This document shows, in pieces, positions 23,768 to 33,540 of a DNA stretch of 64,000 bases (within the stretch, counting starts at the first letter, position 1; every line of letters starts with the position of its first letter). Location of the stretch: contig OY997647.1 in the NCBI GenBank assembly GCA_963921795.1, forward strand, positions 61,509,857 through 61,573,856, given 5' to 3'. The translations under genes and the position numbers were made by a program. Source of the stretch: Nannobrachium achirus. Lineage: Eukaryota > Chordata > Actinopteri > Myctophiformes > Myctophidae. Under the pieces are notes generated by a model, which worked only from the letters and a program-made list of their open reading frames with translations, did no database searches and had not been told where the DNA came from.

Positions 23768-23993
23768 GCTGTCGGGCCGAAACCTTAGAGTTCTCAATCC
23801 AAAATGTAAATTTTCAGGAAAATTAGCTCAAGTGGAGTTAGGAGGTTTTGACCCAAGGGCTTTTTACTACTTTTCATTGGTTCAATATTATTTTAACACT
23901 CAGATGTAAAGGGTGTTCAATAGCACTGATTTATGCCAAAACATCTAAAACCTCAAAAATGGAGTTTAAGAGGTTTTGGCCAGACAGTGACGA
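23768..23993. mobile_element. possible diverged family A element
   Basis: CTGTCGGGCCGAAACC at the left and GGTTTTGGCCAGACAG at the right resemble family A termini; the interior differs and has no hairpin. A separate degenerate hairpin lies at 23575-23640. Confidence 0.4.
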
Positions 23994-24148
23994 GTGATAA
24001 AAAACTTCAGTTGCCGCCTTGGCCATGTTTTTAGTTTAGTTTTTGTTTGTTGCAAAAGTGCAAATAAATGTTTTACTCATGTGCTTTGTCTCCATCTTGT
24101 GGTTAAATGCTGTTAGTGTGCTAGTGGATAAACTTGTATCTCTAAATT

Positions 24149-24149
<1 letters not shown>

Positions 24150-24241
<92 letters not shown>

Positions 24242-24247
24242 CTCTCT
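24150..24247. repeat. (CT)n(CA)n microsatellite just before an exon
   Basis: CT repeats to ~24196, then CA repeats to ~24238, ending 32 bases before the acceptor at 24279. Confidence 0.95.
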
Positions 24248-24279
24248 ATTGACCAGTGTGCTCTTATCTCCTTTTCCAG

Positions 24280-24359
24280 AATAAGACATTGCCCATAGAG
24301 GACACAACAGACTGTCTAAGCACCATGGCCTGTGTCTGCCGCGTCATGCTGGAGACTCC
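24280..24359 (+). CDS. cyria: cyria coding exon, residues 211-236 plus split codon 237
   Basis: The acceptor CTTTTCCAG ends at 24279, shortly after a (CT)n(CA)n microsatellite. It encodes [18 protein letters not shown] and VCRVMLET, then CC of a split Pro codon. The donor is CC|GTAAGT, GT at 24360-24361. The next exon must begin with G then GAA, which is exactly what each exon-7 array copy supplies. Confidence 0.92.
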
Positions 24360-24775
24360 GTAAGTGTCTTCCTTTAGTTTGCCGGTACTCTGTTCCATCC
24401 CCCCTTTACCTCACCCATCCTCTGTTCCATCCCCCTTTACCTCACCATCCCTACCTCATGAAACTCCAGCAACTCCAATTACTAGTCCCATTGAGATGTG
24501 AAGTAAGAGCAGAGTAGCCTACTTGAGGCAATAGATTGATGATAAGTGCTTGAGTTACAGCAAGTGTGCACCTCTGCCCTTCATCTCAGCGTTAATTTAG
24601 CATAACTAAATTGCCTCAAATCGAATATAGGAGTCGTTAGTGACCTGGGACAGTGATTACAAAGTGCTTCAGATGCTCGCAGTCCTCGATTGGCTCAGTC
24701 TACGCGGATAAGGCAGAACATTTATATCCATTTCTCAGATAGTTAAAAAATTGACTAACAGAGATAAAGGTGCAA

Positions 24776-25140
24776 CTAGGGCTGTCACGATTATGACATT
24801 TTACATGACGATTAATTGTCACTCAAATGATTGCGATTAACGATTTAATTGTGTTTTTGTCATTGACAATTACATTCCTGTTTGGCTTTTAGGCTTTGAA
24901 GTTGCACATGGCAGATATGACACATAACCTAAATGTACAAAGAAATTACTGACATATTTGACAACTTTATACTTACAAGCTCACAACGCGTCGCAAGTCA
25001 CATGGCGCGTTGTGAGCTTGTAGATCTGCCATTTCCACTATTTTCGAAAATGTATTAACATTTTTCAACATGGAAATGATTATGACAATTATAACAAAAT
25101 AATTGCGATCAGACGATCATGTAATAATTGTGACGGTCCG
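24776..25140 (-). mobile_element. hAT-like MITE family E, copy 4, just upstream of the exon-7 array
   Basis: CTAGGGCTGTCACG start, TTGTGACGGTCCG end; perfect 8-base duplication AGGTGCAA (24768-24775, 25141-25148). Hairpin core at 24974-25040. It ends 64 bases before the first array acceptor. Confidence 0.9.
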
Positions 25141-25197
25141 AGGTGCAAGCTGCACTTTTTAAGCCTTTTCTTTTTTTAAATGGTACCTTTTGCGTGT

Positions 25198-26428
25198 GTC
25201 ACAGGGAATACCGCTGTAGGTTCACTAACACAGACACCATGCTGTTCTGTATGTGGCAGGGAATACCGCTGTAGGTTCACTAACACAGACACCATGCTGT
25301 TCTGTATGTCTGTCACAGGGAATACCGCTGTAGGTTCACTAACACAAGACACCATGCTGTTCTGTATGTCTGTCACAGGGAATACCGCTGTAGGTTCACT
25401 AACACAGACACCATGCTGTTCTGTATGTCTGTCACAGGGAATACCGCTGTAGGTTCACTAACACAGACACCATGCTGTTCTGTATGTCTGTCACAGGGAA
25501 TACCGCTGTAGGTTCACTAACACAGACACCATGCTGTTCTGTATGTCTGTCACAGGGAATACCGCTGTAGGTTCACTAACACAAGACACCATGCTGTTCT
25601 GTATGTCTGTCACAGGGAATACCGCTGTAGGTTCACCAACACAGACACCATGCTGTTCTGTATGTCACAGGGAATACCGCTGTAGGTTCACTAACACAGA
25701 CACCATGCTGTTCTGAATGTCACAGGGAATACCGCTGTAGGTTCACTAACACAGACACCATGCTGTTCTGTATGTCACAGGGAATACCGCTGTAGGTTCA
25801 CTAACACAGACACCATGCTGTTCTGAATGTCACAGGGAATACCGCTGTAGGTTCACTAACACAGACACCATGCTGTTCTGAATGTCACAGGGAATACCGC
25901 TGTAGGTTCACTAACACAGACACCATGCTGTTCTGTATGTCACAGGGAATACCGCTGTAGATTCACTAACACAGACACCATGCTGTTCTGTATGTCACAG
26001 GGAATACCGCTGTAGGTTCACTAACACAGACACCATGCTGTTCTGAATGTCACAGGGAATACCGCTGTAGGTTCACTAACACAGACACCATGCTGTTCTG
26101 TATGTCACAGGGAATACCGCTGTAGGTTCACTAACACAGACACCATGCTGTTCTGAATGTCACAGGGAATACCGCTGTAGGTTCACTAACACAGACACCA
26201 TGCTGTTCTGAATGTCACAGGGAATACCGCTGTAGGTTCACTAACACAGACACCATGCTGTTCTGTATGTCACAGGGAATACCGCTGTAGGTTCACTAAC
26301 ACAGACACCATGCTGTTCTGAATGTCACAGGGAATACCGCTGTAGGTTCACTAACACAGTGTTTTGTGTGTCTGTCACAGGGAATACCGCTGTAGGTTCA
26401 CTAACACAGACACCATGCTGTTCTGCAT
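25198..26428 (+). repeat. 22-copy tandem array of the cyria exon-7 splice acceptor and exon start
   Basis: Each unit holds GTCACAG, then GGAATACCGCTGTAGGTTC and on to CATGCTGTTCTG. The acceptor-to-exon junction recurs at 25205, 25260, 25319, 25379, 25438, 25497, 25556, 25616, then every 55 bases from 25671 to 26331, and finally 26381. Early units are 59-60 bases; later ones are 55, lacking a TCTG. Units 8-13 and 14-19 share the same order of TGTATG/TGAATG variants, so a six-unit (330-base) block was duplicated. The last unit runs into the full exon. The array lies entirely within intron 6 and exon 7. Confidence 0.95.
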
Positions 26429-26507
26429 GCGGGTGATGGTGGGCGTCATCATCCTCTACGACCACGTCCACCCTGTGGGGGCTTTCGCCAAGACCTCCAA
26501 AATCGAT
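26381..26507 (+). CDS. cyria: cyria coding exon, residues 237-279, at the end of an acceptor array
   Basis: It begins G then [15 protein letters not shown] and continues [27 protein letters not shown]; the donor GTAAGA starts at 26508. It is 127 bases and restores phase. The acceptor used here is the last of 22 copies of GTCACAG|GGAATACCGC. This is the only copy in which the exon continues beyond the first ~48 bases, so it is the one compatible with a full-length product. Cys241 stands where I recall Ser in mammalian CYRI (EYRSRF). Confidence 0.9.
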
Positions 26508-26519
26508 GTAAGAGCTGCA

Positions 26520-26564
26520 AACACACACACACACACACACACAGACGCACGCACGCACGCACGC

Positions 26565-26651
<87 letters not shown>
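26520..26651. repeat. (CA)n microsatellite after the exon-7 donor
   Basis: CA repeats with a CGCA block (26543-26562) start 12 bases after the donor at 26508. Confidence 0.95.
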
Positions 26652-26653
<2 letters not shown>

Positions 26654-26706
26654 GATCTACAACAACAAAAACATAGAGAGCTTGCACATATACAGTTATA
26701 CATATA

Positions 26707-27010
26707 CAGGGGCGTCACAGGGGGGGGGGGGGGGGGGGGGGGGGTGGGACTGAGTTACTAGGGCCCAAGGTGGAGGGGCCTTGATTATTTTAAAACTTTA
26801 GCTATTTTTGAAAAGTCGTGAAAATGTGTGCAAATCTTTGAATACATGTTTTTTTTTTAAACAAACATTTCCTGGGTTCCTGGAACTAAATATTTTGAGA
26901 TGGGGGTCCGTGGCCAAATACATATCATTTTGGGGGTCCATCACATGAAAAAAGTTTGAGCACCACTTGACATAGAAACGTAGGTTTTTCCAAAAACCTT
27001 AGAAGGATTT
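26707..27010 (-). mobile_element. MITE family F, copy 4, lacking the hairpin
   Basis: CAGGGGCGTCAC start with a poly-G run (26720-26744). The interior matches copy 3, but reads TTTAGCTATTTTTGAAAAG at 26797 where copy 3 has an ~65-base hairpin. The right end decays near 27010. Confidence 0.85.
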
Positions 27011-27188
27011 GAAATATTCAAAGACATTAATTATTACGTTTAAATGTGTGTGGGTGAGGCGTGTCTGTCGGTTGACCTTTCCCTATATAGACTGATTTAT
27101 ACTTTTCCGTAAAATGGTGTCACGTGTAGAAAATAGCTGATCTACAAGACAGCATATCTAACACTGTGTTGATCTTTGTACCCTGCAG

Positions 27189-27259
27189 ATGAAGGGCTGC
27201 ATCAAGGTGCTGAAAGAACAACCATCCAACAGTGTGGAGGGACTCCTCAACGCACTGAG
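27189..27259 (+). CDS. cyria: cyria coding exon, residues 280-302 plus split codon 303
   Basis: The acceptor CCCTGCAG ends at 27188. The exon encodes [23 protein letters not shown] and AG of a split Arg codon. The donor AG|GTAGGG at 27260 runs straight into a TG/CGTG microsatellite, so intronic sequence just past the 5' splice site is repetitive. Confidence 0.91.
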
Positions 27260-27263
27260 GTAG

Positions 27264-27278
27264 GGGTGGGTGTGTGTG

Positions 27279-27322
<44 letters not shown>

Positions 27323-27368
27323 TGAGTGAGTGAGTGTGTGTGCGTGTGTGTGTGTGTGAGAGAGAGAG
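27264..27368. repeat. TG/CGTG/GA microsatellite after the exon-8 donor
   Basis: GTGTG and CGTG repeats start right after the donor GTAGGG at 27260 and end in GAGAGA. Confidence 0.95.
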
Positions 27369-28264
27369 ATAGAGAGCTGTACAATTACAACACCAGAGGC
27401 AGCTCCACAAATCACGTCCAACTCAGATTTGGCTCAAACAAAGGGTTACATTTGCTCTCCTGTTATGGTGCAAAAATGTGGAATATACAGACGGTCTTAA
27501 AGGAGTAAATCCCTACCCTCCTTTAAAACCGCTTTTAAAAGTCACTTAAAGGTTGCTGCAGCTCGAAACTGATATCTTTGCATGGTACTGTTTTGTCTGT
27601 CATTTAATGTCGTATGAATTAAGTAAAAAGGGACCCCAATTTAAAGGGACCCCAATTTAAAGCCCAAAAGCTTTCTTGTGGTCTTTATACTTTTAGTTGT
27701 TTACCTTATATCAGTGAACTGTACTGTCCTGTACCTTTTCCTATGCAAACTTCTAATAAAGTATTCAAATCAATCAATTAATCAGAGATAGTAACAGAAG
27801 GAAAATATGGAGAGCAAAGAATGAAAAATGAGAACATAATTATTAATACATTGTTAAATGACCCTTTAGTTTTCACATCCTTTAGCACATATGAAAAGTG
27901 TTGATCGACCTTGGGCAGCAACTAATGATTTTCAATCTACTTTGTAGATCATTTCAATTCATTAACAGTATATTCATGTAGGCCAGCATGTTGAAATTGA
28001 ATGAATTGAACCAAATTTCCCTTTTTTTTCTCTCCTCTTTTTGGAACAAAATCAAACATTCCAATTTTAGCAAGCTGTGATACACATACACAAAAAAGAT
28101 TATTCAATTACAAAAAATGTATTCAATTAATTTTATGCCAATTGATTAATAAATGATCCGATTGATCGTTTCACCCCTGGTCAACATATACTTTTATGTA
28201 AGTAAATATTTCAGGTTAATTTCAATGGACCTGATTGTCTGTTTCCATGCATAATCTCTCATAC
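27369..28264 (+). other. intronic sequence, no feature recognised
   Basis: AT-rich intron sequence between exons 8 and 9. Only short repeats (GGGACCCCAATTTAAA twice at 27631-27662). Confidence 0.55.
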
Positions 28265-28724
28265 CAGGGGTCTTCAACAGGGGGTCCGGGACCCCTAGGG
28301 GGTCCTCAGAGTTACTAAAGGGGGTCCTCCAAATCTTTGTGTGATAGAAACTTCCTTTCTCTTTTTTATGTATCAACCACTTGAACCCTTGCGTCCAAAA
28401 TAATATATTCAGAGAACTTTAGCCAAAAATAGCAGATCTACGAGGCGTTGTCGTGGGCTTGTAGATCGGCTATTTTCAGCAAAGAGGTTTGGTGTAGAGG
28501 AGAAAAAGAGCAGACAAAGTACAGAGTGAAAGGTCAAGTTAATTAAGTATTGACGGTTTAAGTGGTTAAATATCTCAAACTGACATGAATCCAAAATACA
28601 CTGATGATCGTGCTGTCAAACAATGAAACGATATGGAATCTCTGAAAAGGTTGAGGGGGTCCCTGCTTCATCTCTCTGTCAACTAACGGGGTCCTCCTCG
28701 GCCTGAAAACGTTGAAGACCCCCG
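28265..28724 (+). mobile_element. hAT-like MITE family B, copy 2
   Basis: CAGGGGTCTTCAACAGGG start, GTTGAAGACCCCCG end; perfect 8-base duplication TCTCATAC (28257-28264, 28725-28732). Shortened hairpin core at 28424-28480. Confidence 0.92.
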
Positions 28725-28749
28725 TCTCATACGTATTAACCCATTTAGG

Positions 28750-28970
28750 CCTAGAATTATTGAATGCTTTAACCAGTGAAAAATAGCAGATCTGCTATTT
28801 TTGAAAAAGTTGTGAAAATGTGTGCAAATCTTTGAATATATGTATTTTCAAAGCGAACGTTTGTAACTCAAATTTTGCTTCTGGGTGGTCCCTGGAACTC
28901 GCAGCGCGGCACTCGGTGCCGCGCTGCGAGCTTGTATATCTGCTATTTTTCAATAGTTAAATCATAAAGT
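28750..28970. mobile_element. MITE family F fragments, collapsed hairpin
   Basis: 28781-28806 reads GAAAAATAGCAGATCTGCTA then TTTTTGAA, i.e. hairpin arms with the GC-rich tip lost. The second hairpin half is at 28899-28950. It ends ~55 bases before the last coding exon. Confidence 0.7.
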
Positions 28971-29027
28971 AATGATACACAATAATGTGTACCCTTTCTG
29001 AATGGGTTTTAATCTCTCCTCTTCCAG

Positions 29028-29091
29028 GTATACGACACGGCATCTAAACGATGACAGCACGTCCAAACAAATCAGGGCCCTCCTGCAATGA
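29028..29091 (+). CDS. cyria: cyria terminal coding exon, residues 303-323 and stop
   Basis: The acceptor TCTTCCAG ends at 29027. The exon completes Arg303 and encodes YTTRHLNDDSTSKQIRALLQ before TGA at 29089-29091. The C-terminus STSKQIRALLQ closely matches the CYRI-A ending as I recall it. Coding length in the window is 902 bases. Confidence 0.93.
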
Positions 29092-29208
29092 GAGCCTCCG
29101 GCAGAGAGGAGGCGACGTGGGGCGAGAGGAGGGAAAGAGGGCACAGAAAGGAGGAGCGGCCGAGGAGCAAAAAGGAGGAAACCAACGCCAGCGGCTGGAA
29201 AAGAAAAA

Positions 29209-29218
29209 AATAAATAAA
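29209..29218 (+). terminator. proximal polyadenylation signals (overlapping AATAAA)
   Basis: Two overlapping AATAAA hexamers (29209 and 29213) lie ~120 bases after the stop codon in an A-rich run. They could give a short-UTR isoform, though the A-richness raises the chance occurrence. Confidence 0.35.
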
Positions 29219-29356
29219 CCTGTTTGTTTACAACGAACGAGAAACGATGCGCAGGTTCACAACTTGACCTGATGATGAAAAAAAGAGGAAAATAATTATA
29301 TATATTGTCAGCTGTCCATCATTCTGTCTCTCATTTTATAAAATAGAAAAAAAAGA

Positions 29357-29383
29357 AATAAAGACGAAAGCCAGGAGAATAAA
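29357..29383 (+). terminator. alternative polyadenylation signals
   Basis: AATAAA occurs at 29357-29362 and 29378-29383 in AT-rich sequence. No strong GT-rich downstream element is obvious. Alternative to the signals at 29209 and 34140. Confidence 0.3.
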
Positions 29384-29774
29384 GTATAGATATATATTAA
29401 AGAAAAGTGCAACACAGACGCCAGATGAACATAGGTAGTACTAAAGACAAATAAGAGGAAGCTATATCGCAGAATCAAAGACAACACATGTATTAAAAGG
29501 AGGAGGAGGAAAAAAGGACAGGTTCACATCCCAACGTTAGTTTGACGGGTATTTTTGCACACACTTTGAAAGCAACACGGACTCTCCACTTAGCAAACTG
29601 GTGAGGTTTTAACAAAGCCTCTTTCAACCAATCCAATTCCTCAAGCCTGGTGGAGGCATGCAGAGGTTCAGTTCTGGAGGCTGTATAGACGTGATAGTGG
29701 TGTGGTTAGGGTGCCTGTAGCTCCGGTCCACCAGAGCGTCAGCCAGTTCTCACTTGACGCTCTGACACGCGGCC

Positions 29775-30425
29775 GGCTACTTCACTACTCACCTAAACAA
29801 AGGTGGTTTTGCGTTGTTGAAAGTCTATTCGTGGTTGAAAGTCTAAACCTCTCAGCACTAGAGATGTGCCGATTGATCGGTGAGTGATCACGATTGGCCG
29901 ATAATGCCTCTATCGGCTTTGATCGGTATCGGCTTTGCCGATCTACAAGCTAGATCAGCTGTTTTCACAATATTTATCTGTGGGACCTCAGCTTCAACTC
30001 CTACAAGTTGAATTGGATACTAAAGGACCTCAGTCTGCAATCTCCTAATGTTTATACTTAATAGACAATGTCAATGTTTTGTAAGAAGAAATATCGGTAT
30101 CAGCAGATACTGATTCCAGTTGATCGGTAATCGATATCGGCCCCAAAAATCGCAATCGGAGCATTTCTACTCAACACCCCACCCACTCTGTAAAATACAC
30201 CATTTTTGTCATGAAATAAAACGCATCCAACTCGACCGCCGCTGTTGAGTATTCTTATTTCCGGGTTGTGTCTGCGGCGGTCGAGTTGGATGCGTTTTAT
30301 TTCATGACAAAAATAGTGTATTTTACAGAGTGGGTGGGGTGCTGAGAGGTTTCCCACCGCGGAGAATAGACTTTCAGCAACGCAAAACTACCTTAGTTTG
30401 GGTTGAGTAGCAAAGTAGTTTGGTT
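29775..30425. mobile_element. large foldback element in the 3' UTR, interrupted by a MITE
   Basis: Left arm 29775-29858 plus 30178-30243 pairs with right arm 30278-30425 (for example GGTTTTGCGTTGTTGAAAGT and AAACCTCTCAGCAC; CATCCAACTCGACCGCCGC). The ~68-base inner arms are nearly perfect. The left arm is split by the MITE at 29859-30169. Confidence 0.85.
29859..30169 (+). mobile_element. hAT-like MITE (ATCGGCC type) inside the foldback
   Basis: TAGAGATGTGCCGATTG start, CGGAGCATTTCTA end; CTCAGCAC/CTCAACAC 7-of-8 duplication. A hairpin-core remnant (GCCGATCTACAAGCTAGATC) lies at 29938. Confidence 0.85.
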
Positions 30426-30524
30426 TATTTTGACTTGGAAGTTGAGCCCTCGTAGGGCAGAGAAATCCTGGTCCTTGTCTGTGAGCCGGCCGCCTTGTCA
30501 GAGCGAGAAGTGAGAAGTGGCTGC

Positions 30525-30692
30525 CGCTCTGGACCAGAGCGAGGACGCTCTGGACCAGAGCGAGGACGCTCTGGACCAGAGCGAGGGCGCTCTGGACCAG
30601 AGCGAGGACGCTCTGGACCAGAGCGAGGGCGCTCTGGACCAGAGCGAGGGCGCTCTGGTCCAGAGCGAGGGCGCTCTGGACCAGAGCGAGGT
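30525..30692 (+). repeat. 21-base minisatellite with a perfect palindrome in each unit
   Basis: About eight units of GAGGACGCTCTGGACCAGAGC (variants GAGGGCG). Each unit contains the near-complete palindrome CGCTCTGGaCCAGAGCG. The period is a multiple of three, so open frames run through it (ALDQSED on +, ALVQSAL on -), but they have no gene context. It lies in the probable cyria 3' UTR. Confidence 0.9.
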
Positions 30693-31043
30693 GCCTGGCC
30701 TCGGTTCCTTCGGCTGCACTGACCTCAGGCGACGCACTGAGCAATGTGATGGATGCCCTCCGGAGATTTGCTTTACGCCTGTTCATCTCTTCTTTCTTTT
30801 TTCCCCCACCTCCCATCAGTGCAGCTGAAGGACAGGGGGGCGAGGGAAGGACACCAGGAGATAAAGCCACCTTCCACTTTTAGAATGCCTCCCATTACAG
30901 TCCCAATTCCTCTTCGTTCATTGTCATCCAGCCATTCATTTTGCATCATGGGAAATGTGTTTTTTTTTTCTTTTTTCCACGGCACAAAAAACACATCTTA
31001 AGTAGGGTGCTCGGCTTATGCGGTTCGTTCGCCACACAAAACC

Positions 31044-31045
<2 letters not shown>

Positions 31046-31088
<43 letters not shown>
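31046..31088. repeat. (GT)n microsatellite
   Basis: About 21 GT units in the probable 3' UTR. Confidence 0.95.
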
Positions 31089-31091
<3 letters not shown>

Positions 31092-31431
31092 TTTGGCTTT
31101 ACTTTGAACAATGTTGTTCGCTCTCTGTGGTGCTAACGTGGTTTAGGACACAATAAATAGCTTATAAGAAATCCTTGGGCTCCAACCGGTGCGAGACCAC
31201 ACCGGACCGGACGTGATAACTTCATTTAGCCTTCTGATCAACACGGACACGTGAATTCAGGAAAGTCATGACTCCACGAACTGCGCTCATCTATTCTTGT
31301 GGTTTTAAATGGGTGCTTTGAAGAGGGAATAAAATACAACACGTGGCCCCGTTATTGCGTGTCAGGAGAGGACAACGGTAAAGGCTGAAGAAAGGCATTC
31401 TGGGGAAAAACCGCAGCACACTTAATCCCAG

Positions 31432-31761
31432 TAAAGCCCTTTGCACACAGGACAGTTGCGTTTTTTTCGTTTGCGGCATGAATAAAACGCATTGGATTTG
31501 GTGTGCAAAGCTGTGCGGAATCGGCGCTGCGGATCCAAAAAGGAGTCATAAAAGGAGTGATGAGTTTTTCACCGCATGCGACAAGACGCACGAATCGAAC
31601 TGGGTTCGATCGAGAAAAAAATGCACGGCGGCAGCCACTCGTCGCACGGCTAATTCGGAGCCGGTGTGCATGAGGTCGTAGAGAATCATTGTTTTCTTTT
31701 CAAAAAAGTATATTGTCCGTTTTATCCCTGCGGTTAAACGCGCCTGTGTGCAAAGGGCTTA
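31432..31761. mobile_element. TIR element (AAGCCCTTTGCACAC type), full copy
   Basis: TAAAGCCCTTTGCACACAGG start and GTGTGCAAAGGGCTTA end. A truncated copy lies nested in another MITE at 41709-41893. Confidence 0.85.
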
Positions 31762-31762
31762 A

Positions 31763-31992
31763 GAGCGAGATCATTTAGCGACCTACAACCGGGTCGCAAG
31801 GTGGTCGGTAGTTTTCAGCGACCGGGTCGCTAAATCAACAAGGTAGATTAAATCAACAAGGTAAATCAACAAGGTAGATTTAGCGACCCGGTTGGTACAT
31901 CTAGCGACCCGGTCGGAAGATTTCACGACCCGGTCGCTGAAAACAACCGACCGCGTTGCGACCCGGTTGTAGGTCGCTAAATGATCTCGCCC
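31763..31992. mobile_element. foldback MITE of CGACCCGGTCG repeats
   Basis: GAGCGAGATCATTTAGCGAC at the left and its complement at the right. The interior has six or more copies of (A)GCGACCCGGTCG in both orientations and CAACAAGGTAGATT direct repeats. It abuts the previous element. Confidence 0.85.
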
Positions 31993-32260
31993 TCTCTCCT
32001 TAATCCTTCGACCAGTGCCAAAGCTGATTGGTTTACGCTCTTCTTCTTCTTACATCATCAGCCATGGGAAGTGTGTGGGGGGGGGGGGGGGGGAGTTAGC
32101 CTTGTAACAATGCTGGGTAATAATGACAGTCAAATGACCACACGCCCAGATCAAAACACAACACCACACATACGTTTGTATTACTATAATTGTGAGGACA
32201 TCCCCCGGGACATAGTTTTATGGATGGATTTGGCATTGTGAGCTCGTAGATCGTCTATTG

Positions 32261-32702
32261 CATGGGTCTTCAACAGGGGGTCCGGGACCACTAGGGGGTC
32301 CTCAGAGTTACTACAGGGGGTCCTCCAAGTTTTTGAGTGATAGAAACCTTTTTTCTCACTTTTTTTTATAATAACCACTTGAACCCTAGCGTCCATATTC
32401 TAAGAACTTTGGCCAAAAATAGCCGATCTACAAGCTCACAACGCCTCGCGCTGCGAGGCGGTGTGAGCTTGTAGATCGGGAGGGGAAAAAGAGCAAACTA
32501 AGTAAAGTGGAATGTCAAGTTAAGTATTGACGGTTCAAGTGGTTAAATATCTGAAAACACAAATTGACATGAATCCAAAATACACTGATGATTGTGCTGT
32601 CAAACGATGAAACTATATGGAATCTGAAAAAGTTGTGGGGGTCCCTGCTTCATCTCTCTCTCAACTAAGGGGTCCTTGGCCTGAAAACGTTGAAGACCCC
32701 CG
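32261..32702 (+). mobile_element. hAT-like MITE family B, copy 3, with a 17-base flanking repeat
   Basis: CATGGGTCTTCAACAGGG start, GTTGAAGACCCCCG end. The flanks are TCGTAGATCGTCTATTG at both 32244-32260 and 32703-32719, longer than the usual 8 bases and resembling half of the hairpin core. Internal hairpin 32413-32480 has lost its right arm. Confidence 0.85.
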
Positions 32703-32864
32703 TCGTAGATCGTCTATTGACACCGGTGAACAAACCATTTCTCTTGGGATGACCAGGTCACAATGTTTCTTAATATCTACCACCGAGTATATTAATACAA
32801 GTATACACACATACACAAACACACACTTTCCCTCTCTCTCTTAACAGGAGGCTATTATTGTTTC

Positions 32865-33540
32865 CGTAGGAGGTGAGACGTAAGGGAGCGCTCGTTTACC
32901 GGCGGAGACGAGCCGCCCGAAGCAGACTTGACCCACGAGAGGCGACGCCGAGCAAGCTAAAGCGAGCGAGTCGCCGCGCCGAACGTCGCAAAGTCTGCTT
33001 CGGACGACTCAGCGCCGTCCCGAGTTATGTTTTCCGATAGGGACAAAACCGTAAATCCTCGTCCCCTAATACCTTCGGTACCTCAGAGTCCGACATGTCT
33101 ACGCCACACTGCACGCGCTCCAAGTGAATACAGCGGCGCGCTCCCCACCTCCCGTTCAGCCAATCATACGCTCGTCTCCCACGGAAACAACAGTCGCCTA
33201 CGCTTAATTTGGAATTGCACATGAGTTCTGGGCGGAGCCGTTTGATTATTGTCCACGACATTGCAAGCGGCGCGAAGGCCAGCGGACCTTGGTCCTGCTC
33301 TTCGCGCCCGAGCGCCGCAGGCGCGAGTGCCCGCGAAGAGCGGGCCAGAGAGCAAGGCCGTAAGGCCGTAAGGGCACAGTGGGCAAGCCCACGATAAACG
33401 CATTCTATTCACCTCGCACCTCCGTGCGGTCCAAGCGGACAAAAAGGAGCGCTCCCTAGCGCCAGTTCAGCCAATCAAAAGCTTCCATGGGCGGGGTTTG
33501 CCCAGAACTCATGTGCAATTCCAAATAACGCGTCGCCTAC
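32865..33540. other. GC-rich inverted-repeat region
   Basis: GGAATTGCACATGAGTTCTG at 33211 pairs with CAGAACTCATGTGCAATTCC at 33504. Further short GC-rich inversions at 32910-33010 (GAAGCAGACTTG/AAAGTCTGCTTCGG) and 33295-33350 (GCTCTTCGCG/CGCGAAGAGC). Probably a decayed foldback element; no open frame looks genuine. Confidence 0.6.

Noticed and set aside
25205..26380. Regularly spaced repeat array resembling a CRISPR
   Set aside because: There are no unique spacers; the whole unit repeats and derives from a coding exon.
30388..30870. 160-codon open frame on - over the 21-base minisatellite
   Set aside because: Produced by a repeat period divisible by three; no gene context.
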